50,279 nt of DNA from a virus: positions 1 to 50,279 of IMG/VR virus record IMGVR_UViG_3300028394_001413; one strand, given 5' to 3'. The translations under genes were made by a program, and so were the position numbers. Below are positions 1-7,821 of this stretch, one piece after another (position 1 is the first letter of the stretch; each line of letters begins with the position of its first letter). The notes beneath the pieces are model-generated. The model saw only the letters and a program-made list of their open reading frames with translations, was not told the origin of the DNA and ran no database searches.

Positions 1-2542
1 AGTTCTCTACATTCTGTATAATCTTCCATCGTTCTGATATAGGTAATACTTCTGCAGGCTCTTGCATGTATTTCTTTTCAGTAGCGCCGGGGCAATAATA
101 TTCAATTGTAGGTTCTAGTTCACCTTTAATCCATTTGTTACCCCACACATAAATGTATGCAGGTTCACGTGGGTCAGGTCTCCATGTCATGTCAAACTTA
201 GTTCTATCAACTGGTTGATATTCTATCCACCGTTCGTATTCAGGTACTACATCAACATTGTCCATATACTTACGTTCAGTTGCGCTAGGACAATAATATT
301 CAAGTGTAGGCTTTAACTCTGCATTAATATGTTTGTTACCCCAAGTATAGATGTATGCAGGCTCACGTGGATCAGGTCTCCATGTCATATCAAAATCAGC
401 AACTTCTTGTGTGACTAACCATCTTTCTTGTTCTGGCATAACAGAGACTAGTTCATCCATATACTTATATTCAGTTGCTCCCGGAACATGATACTCAATG
501 GTTGATTTTAATTCGGCCGATATCCACTTGTTACCCCAAACATAAATATAATCCGGTTCTCTAGGATCAGGTCTCCATGTCAAATCAAATTGTTTTCTGT
601 CAATTGATTGAATTTCTTTCCATCTATCAAACTCAGGCAATACTTCAATTAACTCTTTGACATAGTTGACTTCAGTTGCACCATCTACAATATATTCTAA
701 TGTTGCTTTTAATTCAACCGGCACATGTTTATTACCCCAGCGATAGATATAAGGAGGACTTGTTGGGTCAGGTCTCCATGACATGTCAAATTTATTTTTG
801 TCAATATCATAATACTCAATCCACTTGTCACTTACTGCTAACTTAACATCTTGCGACATATGTTTGATTTGAGTAGCACCGGTTACAATGTATTCTACTG
901 TAGGCTTTAATTCACTACCATAGAATTTATTTCCCCATTGATAGATATATGGTTCTTCTGTTGAGTCTGGGTGCCAGCTATAATCAAAGTCTATAATATT
1001 TTCGTGCGTTACCCAGTTTTCAGTTGTAGGTAATGCCTTAGCTTTAACACTATCAACATATTTTGTAGGTGATGCTTCATCACATCTAACTGCTGTAAAT
1101 ATTGGTCCACCTGTTTTCTGATGTTGCGTACCAAATTGATAGACCATTGGTTCATCTTGTATATCAGGATGCCAGCTAAAATCAAAATCTTCTGTCGCAC
1201 ACCCATTTGGTATTGTCCAGTGAGTCATATCTATTTTAGCTTTTGCAGTTTGTACATCAACATACTTAAAGGTTGTGGCACCCTCAACTACAAAACGAGG
1301 TCCACCTGAACGGTTCCATTGACTAGGAAATTGATAGATATACGGTTCATCAGTCATATCCGGATGCCAACTAAAATCAAACTTATTTTGATCTACATTG
1401 TTAGGTACTTGCCAATTTTCAAATTGATAACAAACTACTGTTGCTTTGGTGTCAATATACTTAATTTCAGTTGCACCTTCAACCATATATTGAGGTCCAC
1501 CTGTCTTTTGCCATTGAGTAGCAAATTGATACATATATGGTGGATAGTTGGGATTAGGTTCCCAACTATAATCAAAGTTTGAATCTAACACATAGCTTGG
1601 TATATTCCAGTTATCAGTAGATGGGTTGCGTTTAACACGCGCATCCATGTATTTGTACTCAGTAGCACCTTTTACTACATATTGAACAGAAATTTTATCC
1701 TCAGGCTTATTCCATTGATTCCCCCACGCATATATATATGGTGGGCTTGTTGGATCAGGTACCCAACTAAAATCAAACGATGACGGATCAATATTTTCTA
1801 GTATTTCAAATGCAGCCGGCCTTGCTGCCAGCTTAGGCACAATGTTTTCAATAAATTTGCGCTCAGTAGCTCCCTCAACATGGAACTCTATTGTTGGCAT
1901 TACACTTGCAGGATATTGATTGTTACCAAACACATATATATAAGGAGGGCTAGTAGGATCAGGTCTCCAACTGTAGTCAAAATTAACCGGTTCGTATATA
2001 ATGTTAAACAAGCGTGGCATAGGTAACAATGCTGCTATTTGATCTGTAACATACTTTCTGTCAGTTGCGCCCGGAACGTGGTATTCAACCGTTGGCATAG
2101 TAGTTCCAGGATACCAATTGTTACCAAAAACATAGATATAAGGAGGGTCGCTAGGATCAGGATGCCACTTGAATTCAAATTTAGATTTATCGATATATTC
2201 AATAATCTTCCAATTATTTGTTATTTCATCTTTTAATGATATTGGATCTACATCCGCTCGGTAAATAATTAGTGAATCTATGTTAGTTGAGCAAAGCCAA
2301 GTACCACTATCTTTTTGATAGCGGCTGGGCCATACATTGTTGTGTGCTTCTGCCCATACATCTTCATCGGGTAAGAAATCAAAATCCCAGTCCCAATCAA
2401 AGTCTTTGTAATTGCAATGTTCATTGATTACCCAAAAATGTTCAGTTGTGCATTGACGTTTAGCGTCAGATAAATCTATTGCATATCTTTCTCTAGGGTG
2501 AACGTTGGGTTTCTCTGTAAAATAAAATACATCTCTTAACAT
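1..2542 (-). CDS. Tandem-repeat protein, 3' end beyond the window (partial)
   Basis: An uninterrupted frame of 847 codons opens with ATG at 2542 (starting MLRDVFYFTEKPNVHPRERY) and continues off the left edge, so the C-terminus is missing. The start lies 8 bp after the carbamoyltransferase stop. After a divergent N-terminal unit rich in Trp and Asp (about residues 45-85) come 11 units of about 64-68 residues. Each carries the pattern FDxSWxPDPxxPPYIYxxGN, then a stretch ending near VPGATExKYxD. No signal peptide or membrane segment is seen. I do not recognise a named domain. The aromatic-rich repeats suggest a ligand- or carbohydrate-binding scaffold, which is inference. A catalytic domain, for example a glycosyltransferase, could follow beyond the window. 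Gene order makes it the last visible member of the modification operon. Confidence 0.88.
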   Translation of the reverse strand, partial: MLRDVFYFTEKPNVHPRERYAIDLSDAKRQCTTEHFWVINEHCNYKDFDWDWDFDFLPDEDVWAEAHNNVWPSRYQKDSGTWLCSTNIDSLIIYRADVDPISLKDEITNNWKIIEYIDKSKFEFKWHPDPSDPPYIYVFGNNWYPGTTMPTVEYHVPGATDRKYVTDQIAALLPMPRLFNIIYEPVNFDYSWRPDPTSPPYIYVFGNNQYPASVMPTIEFHVEGATERKFIENIVPKLAARPAAFEILENIDPSSFDFSWVPDPTSPPYIYAWGNQWNKPEDKISVQYVVKGATEYKYMDARVKRNPSTDNWNIPSYVLDSNFDYSWEPNPNYPPYMYQFATQWQKTGGPQYMVEGATEIKYIDTKATVVCYQFENWQVPNNVDQNKFDFSWHPDMTDEPYIYQFPSQWNRSGGPRFVVEGATTFKYVDVQTAKAKIDMTHWTIPNGCATEDFDFSWHPDIQDEPMVYQFGTQHQKTGGPIFTAVRCDEASPTKYVDSVKAKALPTTENWVTHENIIDFDYSWHPDSTEEPYIYQWGNKFYGSELKPTVEYIVTGATQIKHMSQDVKLAVSDKWIEYYDIDKNKFDMSWRPDPTSPPYIYRWGNKHVPVELKATLEYIVDGATEVNYVKELIEVLPEFDRWKEIQSIDRKQFDLTWRPDPREPDYIYVWGNKWISAELKSTIEYHVPGATEYKYMDELVSVMPEQERWLVTQEVADFDMTWRPDPREPAYIYTWGNKHINAELKPTLEYYCPSATERKYMDNVDVVPEYERWIEYQPVDRTKFDMTWRPDPREPAYIYVWGNKWIKGELEPTIEYYCPGATEKKYMQEPAEVLPISERWKIIQNVEN
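128..2190 (-). repeat. Eleven in-frame tandem repeats of about 191-205 bp
   Basis: The anchor (coding for YIYxWGN or YIYxFGN followed on the other strand by the PDP motif) recurs near 136, 327, 532, 731, 930, 1128, 1319, 1514, 1713, 1918 and 2118. Period is 191-205 bp. Units diverge in DNA while keeping the protein pattern. Two subtypes are visible: units near 1128, 1319 and 1514 carry a TGGP variant and are shorter, while the others carry a longer loop before PTxEY. These are coding repeats, not an array of identical spacered repeats. Confidence 0.9.
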
Positions 2543-2550
2543 CTACTTAC

Positions 2551-4047
2551 TTATGACAATACTTTAACACCATACATATTTTCAAAGCGATCTGCATCAT
2601 CTCTATTATTGACCATTGGTTCTCCTCTAACATTTAAGCTAGTGTTAAGTAACATAGGACATCCAGTTAAGACATACCATTTTTCAAGTAGTTCCCTAAT
2701 TCCCGAACCATCTTTAGGCACAGTCTGTACTCGACTAGTTTTGTCATGATGAACTATAGCAGGAAATAACTCAGGTACTCTACAACGAGCTATGACTTGC
2801 ATGTACCTGCTGTTATCGAAACCACGCGGCATATCAAAGTAAGTATCAGCATACTCCTCTAGAATGATTGGTGCAAATGGTCTGAATTTTTGTCTACGTT
2901 TAATTTCATTTACTTTGTCTTTTATGTCATCACCTCGTGGATCTGCAAGCAAGCTTCTATGTCCAAGTGCTCTGGGCCCAAATTCTGCTCTACCACTAGC
3001 GACTCCTGCAATTTTATCACTAAGTAGAGAATCAAGAATGCGATTGGTAGGATAATTGCCGCTAATATCATACCCAAGAAAAGCAGTAGTCCAATTAACA
3101 CGTTTGCCATAACCAAGACAGGCTGCTCCAAGACTAGAACCAGCATCGCCAGGATTAGGCATAATCCAAATGTTGTCATAATAATCTCCTAATAATCTAT
3201 TAGCTAAACAATTTAATGCTACCCCACCACCATATACAAGATTTTTACTACCACCTAACATTTTTGCTTTGCTAATAACATTCATTATTAATTGTTCAGC
3301 TATCAATTGTGCGCTACATGCAATGTCCATATCATCTGCACCTTCTAAAAAAGTTTCAGATACACCTGTGTGCAAATTATCTTTGAATGTAATGTCTCTG
3401 TATGATTTTATTAACTCAGTAGACATCTTATCTACTGATTTTGATTTACCATACGCTGCCATACCCATTAAGATATATTCTTCATCTAGTGGGCGTAGTC
3501 CTACTCTTTTCGTCATTGCACTATAAAACAGTCCAATACTATCTGGATAACGTTGTCCCCATAACTTTTTATACTTTGCTATACCATTTTTGTCATACCA
3601 TGCATTATAAATACTGATTGTGTCAAACTCACCAATAGCGTCAATGACAACTACAGTAGCATCATCATAAGGACTTGTTTGAAATCCTGCGGCTGCATGA
3701 CTTAAGTGATGATTATGTGTATGAACCTTACCACTACGACCATCTTGCAATTTATGAATTAAACCTCTACCTATGATTTCTTTAACAAACAAATTAGATA
3801 ATACAGGTTTTTCACCTGATCTAACTTGTCGCAAGAACTTCATCCAGGGGCGTTCATAGTAATGAATCTTGATATCACGTGAGGTTGTATATGATAGTGC
3901 ATCTTCAACTATATCATAACACAAGTGCTTTGTATGTTTATCTTTATTATAGCGTTCACTGTGACCGGCAAACAATATATTACCTTTGTCATCTATAACA
4001 CTTAGTGCGGCATCGTGAAATCCTGAGGATATTCCTATATAGTTCAT
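2551..4047 (-). CDS. NodU/CmcH-family O-carbamoyltransferase
   Basis: This 498-residue protein has the layout of the family that transfers a carbamoyl group from carbamoyl phosphate, through carbamoyl-AMP, to a hydroxyl of a sugar or antibiotic. The N-terminal Kae1-like ATPase-type domain starts at GISSGFHDAALSVID. It has the metal-site histidines HNHHLSHA (about 111-118), the acidic motif VIDAIGEFD (about 134-142) and GGGVALN in the second half. The C-terminal domain has EFGPRALGHRSLLADPR, then FRPFAPIILEEYA, then LNTSLNVRGEPMV. Key motifs look intact, so activity is plausible, although the protein is somewhat short for the family. Its ATG overlaps the preceding SGNH gene stop in ATGA, so translation is probably coupled. 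The acceptor is unknown; a hydroxyl on a phage-made glycan, peptide or nucleotide is inference. Confidence 0.93.
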   Translation of the reverse strand: MNYIGISSGFHDAALSVIDDKGNILFAGHSERYNKDKHTKHLCYDIVEDALSYTTSRDIKIHYYERPWMKFLRQVRSGEKPVLSNLFVKEIIGRGLIHKLQDGRSGKVHTHNHHLSHAAAGFQTSPYDDATVVVIDAIGEFDTISIYNAWYDKNGIAKYKKLWGQRYPDSIGLFYSAMTKRVGLRPLDEEYILMGMAAYGKSKSVDKMSTELIKSYRDITFKDNLHTGVSETFLEGADDMDIACSAQLIAEQLIMNVISKAKMLGGSKNLVYGGGVALNCLANRLLGDYYDNIWIMPNPGDAGSSLGAACLGYGKRVNWTTAFLGYDISGNYPTNRILDSLLSDKIAGVASGRAEFGPRALGHRSLLADPRGDDIKDKVNEIKRRQKFRPFAPIILEEYADTYFDMPRGFDNSRYMQVIARCRVPELFPAIVHHDKTSRVQTVPKDGSGIRELLEKWYVLTGCPMLLNTSLNVRGEPMVNNRDDADRFENMYGVKVLS

Positions 4048-4868
4048 TTAATAAATTCCATAACAATATCAGCCCATTGTTTATGATGTATAGGTCCGGG
4101 ATGTTTTTTATCTCTAGCTAAATCTGATTCAGCTTGTTCTTTGCTTTCTGAACTCCAAAGCGGCAATACTATACTATTTTTTAATTTTAAGTTATTAAAT
4201 AAATTATATGTTTCTCTGTCCCATGATGAGAAATATACTTTAATGTTTCTGTTCTTTGCAATGTAGTCTACCAAGTATATGTCGTTTTTAAAAGTTTTAA
4301 TTTGTTCTTCATTGGGTACATATTTATATAGCATTTCAACATCTACTCCATAGTTGTGTGTCAACTCACTTTGCAAGCCGGGAACCAAAGATAAGTTAGT
4401 CATCATATCTCTTTTTATATGTTTTATTCCAATTTGCATTCTATTATAGCTAGGTAATAAAAACACAGCGTGTTTCATTTGTATATGTTTAGATGTAATT
4501 AAAAACAAGTCTGCAATCGATTTGCAAGATGCGCCTGACACACCAAAATTCAATGAAGTTAACTGTAGTTCACTTGCTAGTAAGTTATGCCAAAGATAAT
4601 TGTCAGGTAATCCTAATCCAGCTGTAAAACTACAACCAAATGCACCCATATCTATACTATTAGGTATATCATCTGAGAATCTAAATCCTAATTTATTAAA
4701 ATAGTAATCAAAGTTAGGGCCTTCCCATGTACTAGCATGTTTAATTTCTTCACGTGATGCAAAATCAATTCTATATGGCTCATCAGTCCAGATTACATGT
4801 TCTGTTTTAGTATACCCAGTTACATCATCTAATGACTCTGAATCTAATAAATTAACTAAATTCATCAT
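4044..4868 (-). CDS. SGNH/GDSL hydrolase-like protein (1 of 3)
   Basis: A protein of 274 residues (273 if the second ATG is used) with the SGNH signature. The nucleophile block reads GAFGCSFTAGLG with Ser80, where the usual GDS is GCS. A following NFGVSGAS fits the Gly block, and DKKHP near the C-terminus (Asp253, His256) fits the catalytic Asp-His pair. SGNH proteins cleave or transfer acyl esters on glycans, lipids or peptides. No signal peptide is seen, so a cytoplasmic role in the infected cell is likely. It starts in ATGA overlap with the small 34-residue gene upstream and ends in ATGA overlap with the carbamoyltransferase. That context suggests acyl transfer or removal on the same unknown product, which is inference. 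Confidence 0.75.
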   Translation of the reverse strand: MMNLVNLLDSESLDDVTGYTKTEHVIWTDEPYRIDFASREEIKHASTWEGPNFDYYFNKLGFRFSDDIPNSIDMGAFGCSFTAGLGLPDNYLWHNLLASELQLTSLNFGVSGASCKSIADLFLITSKHIQMKHAVFLLPSYNRMQIGIKHIKRDMMTNLSLVPGLQSELTHNYGVDVEMLYKYVPNEEQIKTFKNDIYLVDYIAKNRNIKVYFSSWDRETYNLFNNLKLKNSIVLPLWSSESKEQAESDLARDKKHPGPIHHKQWADIVMEFIK

Positions 4869-4969
4869 TTATAGATAAATGGGTCTCTTTTGCGTAATTC
4901 TTTTAGTCGTTTACGATAACGAATTTCCGATTTTATACTATGATATAAATTTCTAATCCACTTGAACAT
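4865..4969 (-). CDS. Small basic 34-residue protein
   Basis: This short frame fills the apparent gap between a radical SAM gene and an SGNH gene. It begins at ATG 4969, inside the last 17 nt of the radical SAM gene, and its TGA overlaps the ATG of the next gene in the ATGA arrangement used across this operon. The product begins MFKWIRNLYHSIKSEIRYRK and ends KRDPFIYK. It is strongly basic and probably one helix. Coupling on both sides is the main argument that it is real. I recognise no function. A radical SAM peptide substrate is conceivable because of its neighbour, but there is no leader/core pattern, so I treat it as an unknown small phage protein. Confidence 0.65.
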   Translation of the reverse strand: MFKWIRNLYHSIKSEIRYRKRLKELRKRDPFIYK

Positions 4970-6257
4970 AATCTGTTTCCTCTTTGTTAATAGTATTTAC
5001 TATTTCTACGATCTGTGGGAATATTGCTCTCCAATCTCTACTTCTTCGCTTGTCTATGTCATCTAAAAAATTTGCACAATCATTGACTTCTTTTTTGTTT
5101 ACAGGGGAGGTTAATAATTGTTGTTGTATTCCCATTAAATGAGTTTGTAATTTTTCTTTTTCTACAGAGTTGCTATAATTTTCTAATGCTCGTATAGGCG
5201 CATCAATAAACGGTGCTAGGTATTTTCCAAAATTGTATGGATTAAATGTAGACGGTCTTACTACCGTATTCCAATTAATACCAACCGAGTCTTTAATCTT
5301 TCTCCACTCATTTGTTTTTTCTATTAACTGATGTAATGTAGGTAGTGTTAGTACAGTGAGTGTAGCATGAACTAATACTCCTACCCCTGACGAGTGTAAC
5401 AATGTATTCATGTTTTGTTCCCACTCAACTAATATTAATCCATCACGTACATATTCAATCTCTGGTCCCCAGCAATCAATACTACAGACAAATTCCATAC
5501 GTTTTAATTTGCCCTGATCTATTAGGTTTTGTACACGTTGAATTTTAGCTTTGAATTTTTCTGGATCATGCTTTAAATTACTAAATGTGCGATATACTAG
5601 ATTAGGTCTAGGGTGTTTGTCAAAGAAATCTAAGCACTGTTCAAATTCTTTTTGATATAATGGCTCTCCGCCCAATACTTGTAAAATTTGCACGTGCTCA
5701 CTATTTTTTTCCATCCATTCCCAAAACTTTTCTTTGTATAATTCATACTTTGAATTTGGATTCCATTCACTGTAATCTTTATTAAATTCACTAGGTCCAT
5801 GTTTACGAACTTCTTGTTCAATCTTACTACTAAATCCGGGGGTACAGTATACGCATGATTGATTGCATACGTTATTGAAATAGACTTCAAGTAAAGTAGG
5901 ACTAACTTTTAAAGGGATATGATCAAATTCAGTTCCTTTGGGTACAAATCCTTCAAACTCAGGTGGCAACAATTCAATTGACTCATTGACAAATCCCGTT
6001 CTATCACTTTTACCACCTGCATTTTCAACATCTCTGCAATATTCACATCCATTGCCCGGCCAATCACCGGTTGCCATTTTTTCTCTGTCAGCAAGTTTAC
6101 CGTGGTGATTGTGAAAGTCCATGAAATTATCTTCTGTCAATTTCCAATGACGACCTCGATGACAGCTTGAAGTTGTGCCGCGGCTTAAGAATAACGTGCT
6201 CCATGCCCATTTATATAGGCAGGCAGCATCATTTTGTATAGGAAATGTTTTTTTCAT
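4953..6257 (-). CDS. Radical SAM protein, N-terminal twitch-like Cys region, SCxH type (11th copy)
   Basis: A 434-residue protein. The N-terminal Cys region has C13, SCHR at C32 and CEYC at C71/C74, likely ligands of an auxiliary Fe-S cluster. The SAM-cleaving cluster motif is C131-x3-C135-x2-C138 (NNVCNQSCVYC), with GGEP at about 196-199 and an FWEW segment before it. The C-terminal tail holds DKRRSRDWRAIFPQI, related to the tails of its paralogues. These enzymes make a 5'-deoxyadenosyl radical; the substrate is not predictable here. It is set apart from the other ten copies by two SGNH genes. An exact TATAAATA lies 5 bp upstream of the ATG, with no clear Shine-Dalgarno sequence. Confidence 0.9.
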   Translation of the reverse strand: MKKTFPIQNDAACLYKWAWSTLFLSRGTTSSCHRGRHWKLTEDNFMDFHNHHGKLADREKMATGDWPGNGCEYCRDVENAGGKSDRTGFVNESIELLPPEFEGFVPKGTEFDHIPLKVSPTLLEVYFNNVCNQSCVYCTPGFSSKIEQEVRKHGPSEFNKDYSEWNPNSKYELYKEKFWEWMEKNSEHVQILQVLGGEPLYQKEFEQCLDFFDKHPRPNLVYRTFSNLKHDPEKFKAKIQRVQNLIDQGKLKRMEFVCSIDCWGPEIEYVRDGLILVEWEQNMNTLLHSSGVGVLVHATLTVLTLPTLHQLIEKTNEWRKIKDSVGINWNTVVRPSTFNPYNFGKYLAPFIDAPIRALENYSNSVEKEKLQTHLMGIQQQLLTSPVNKKEVNDCANFLDDIDKRRSRDWRAIFPQIVEIVNTINKEETDYVQVD

Positions 6258-6262
6258 ATAGA

Positions 6263-6270
6263 TATTTATA
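6263..6270 (-). promoter_or_regulatory. TATAAATA, match to T4-type late promoter
   Basis: The minus strand reads TATAAATA, identical to the T4 late promoter core, at the junction of the SGNH gene stop and the next radical SAM start. It lies only 5 bp from the ATG, so a transcript starting at the usual distance would have almost no leader. It may instead be an AT-rich initiation region or chance in AT-rich DNA. Confidence 0.35.
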
Positions 6271-7090
6271 GAAGATTTTGTAGTGAGGGTAGTATTACTT
6301 TTTCCAAATAGATAGAATGTCCCTTGTTATTGACATGCCTATCCGGTGCAACACATTCTGCATTGAATTCACTATTTTTTATACCAGAAAAGTCATGATT
6401 CATAATTGTATCTACTCTGTGTTGGTGCAATTCCGGAGAGATCATTCTATGCATTGGAAACCCCTTCCACATAAATTTGCGGCGAGGAATAAATTTAAAC
6501 GTGTCAAAGTTTAGCAGAGTTTTAAGGTCATTAGGTTGATCTATTGTTACTATCAATGGCAAACTCCAAACAAATTTAATATTAAATCCGGTAGCAAACC
6601 CATATGATGCTAACATAGCAGTCATGGATAAGTTAACTCCAATAGCATCATTGTATAAATGAGTAAGATACATTTTTTTTGCTAGATTATAATCCCTAGT
6701 ACTATCCATTTGACTCTGATGGTCATATCCAATAACCCAAGACGCAGGTACCTCAGGGTTGTCAGCTAATGCGATTTCTAGTCTGTCAGCTAATGTTCCA
6801 TGAAACATTAATATATCATTGTCATTACACGGATTATTATTGAAATACTTTACTATGTCACGAAATATTCCTTGATTAGAATTACCCGGGTTGGCTAAAT
6901 TAATAACTTCTAGATCAGGATATCTTTGTTGTAATAATGCCGGCCAACAGAAGTCACTAGGTTTAGGATTATGAAAATGAGTAGGATCCCCCACAAATGA
7001 TTCAGATTGCTCATCGTAATAGTATATTCTATCTGAACAACCATGCCCAAACGTAAAACTATCGCCGGCTATAACTATTCGTCTTGTCAT
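6266..7090 (-). CDS. SGNH/GDSL hydrolase-like protein (2 of 3)
   Basis: A 274-residue protein with a clear GDSF block at the N-terminus (IVIAGDSFTFGHG, Ser11), a Gly/Asn block (NLANPGNSNQG), and a C-terminal PDRHVNNKGH holding the likely catalytic Asp250 and His252. All parts of an SGNH active site appear present, so an esterase or O-acyl transferase activity is plausible. No signal peptide or membrane segment is evident. Its ATG overlaps the stop of the upstream SGNH gene in ATGA, and 8 bp separate its end from the next radical SAM gene. The two neighbouring SGNH proteins share little beyond the motifs, suggesting different substrates or separate acquisition. Confidence 0.8.
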   Translation of the reverse strand: MTRRIVIAGDSFTFGHGCSDRIYYYDEQSESFVGDPTHFHNPKPSDFCWPALLQQRYPDLEVINLANPGNSNQGIFRDIVKYFNNNPCNDNDILMFHGTLADRLEIALADNPEVPASWVIGYDHQSQMDSTRDYNLAKKMYLTHLYNDAIGVNLSMTAMLASYGFATGFNIKFVWSLPLIVTIDQPNDLKTLLNFDTFKFIPRRKFMWKGFPMHRMISPELHQHRVDTIMNHDFSGIKNSEFNAECVAPDRHVNNKGHSIYLEKVILPSLQNLL

Positions 7091-7821
7091 ATATTGTATC
7101 TTGCTGTGATTTCTTCGTCATATGTAAAATCTTTATGTTTATACAAGTCAAATATAGTTTTACCATCGCCTGCTAATGCATTAAACAATATAGTAGATAG
7201 TATCGTATTAAACTCTTTAGACAAATGACACCATCTATTATCTAATATTCCCATAGTAGGTAACTCTTTTTTACTTACAGAAAATAAATTGTATAGGCAA
7301 TCTCCACTTCGGCTATCTAAATTAATAGCATAGGTTTTATCTTTCCTATCATCAAATGTTAGTAAATTAACCAACTTAATATTTTTATTTCTGCAAATAT
7401 TGTTGATATCATCAAATATTTTTTGTTTCACAAATTGGTCAAACGATGGACTAATATTTGGAATATGTCCAGTTAATATTCTAACTATTTCTAGTTCTTG
7501 TTGCTGAGACAATCCTTTATTTCTTCCATATGCATACAAGTCATCCGGGGATGTCAAGAAACTTAAATCTTCAAGACCTTCAGGCAAGTGATGAATACGA
7601 TGCAATGACGAATAACAAAATATTATCCACTCGAATTGTTCATGATGAGCTAAAAATTGTTCGTATGAATACCACGTAGAAGTTCCTGTTTTTCCGTACG
7701 ATGTTATCTTGTGTCCGGCTGATTCCATATCGGCAATCCACGACTCATCTTCTTTGAAGGGGCTCTCTGGATTGTACGGCGTTCTATCTGCAAAACTATC
7801 ACCAAATACACCTATTTTCAT
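7087..7821 (-). CDS. SGNH/GDSL hydrolase-like protein (3 of 3)
   Basis: A 244-residue protein beginning MKIGVFGDSFADRTPY, with the GDSF nucleophile block at residues 7-10 (Ser9). YGKTGTSTW (about 42-50) fits the second block, and DNRWCHLS near the C-terminus (Asp194, His199) fits the catalytic pair. No secretion signal is seen. The start is supported by an AGAGGT Shine-Dalgarno-like sequence about 8 nt upstream and by ATGA overlap with the preceding radical SAM gene. It is probably a carbohydrate or peptide esterase or acyltransferase, by family only. The acceptor is unknown. Confidence 0.75.
   Translation of the reverse strand: MKIGVFGDSFADRTPYNPESPFKEDESWIADMESAGHKITSYGKTGTSTWYSYEQFLAHHEQFEWIIFCYSSLHRIHHLPEGLEDLSFLTSPDDLYAYGRNKGLSQQQELEIVRILTGHIPNISPSFDQFVKQKIFDDINNICRNKNIKLVNLLTFDDRKDKTYAINLDSRSGDCLYNLFSVSKKELPTMGILDNRWCHLSKEFNTILSTILFNALAGDGKTIFDLYKHKDFTYDEEITARYNI

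Noticed and set aside
1-2300. Regular repeats about 200 bp apart, resembling a CRISPR or satellite array
   Set aside because: Units are in frame, diverged in DNA and conserved in protein pattern, inside one open frame. There are no short identical repeats with unique spacers.
4866-4873. TATAAATG before the SGNH gene as another late promoter
   Set aside because: It codes for the last residues and stop of the 34-residue gene, so the match is better explained by coding sequence.
4865-4969. The 34-residue product as a RiPP precursor for the radical SAM enzymes
   Set aside because: No leader/core division, no cleavage motif, no cysteine and no repeated core residues; kept only as a remote possibility.
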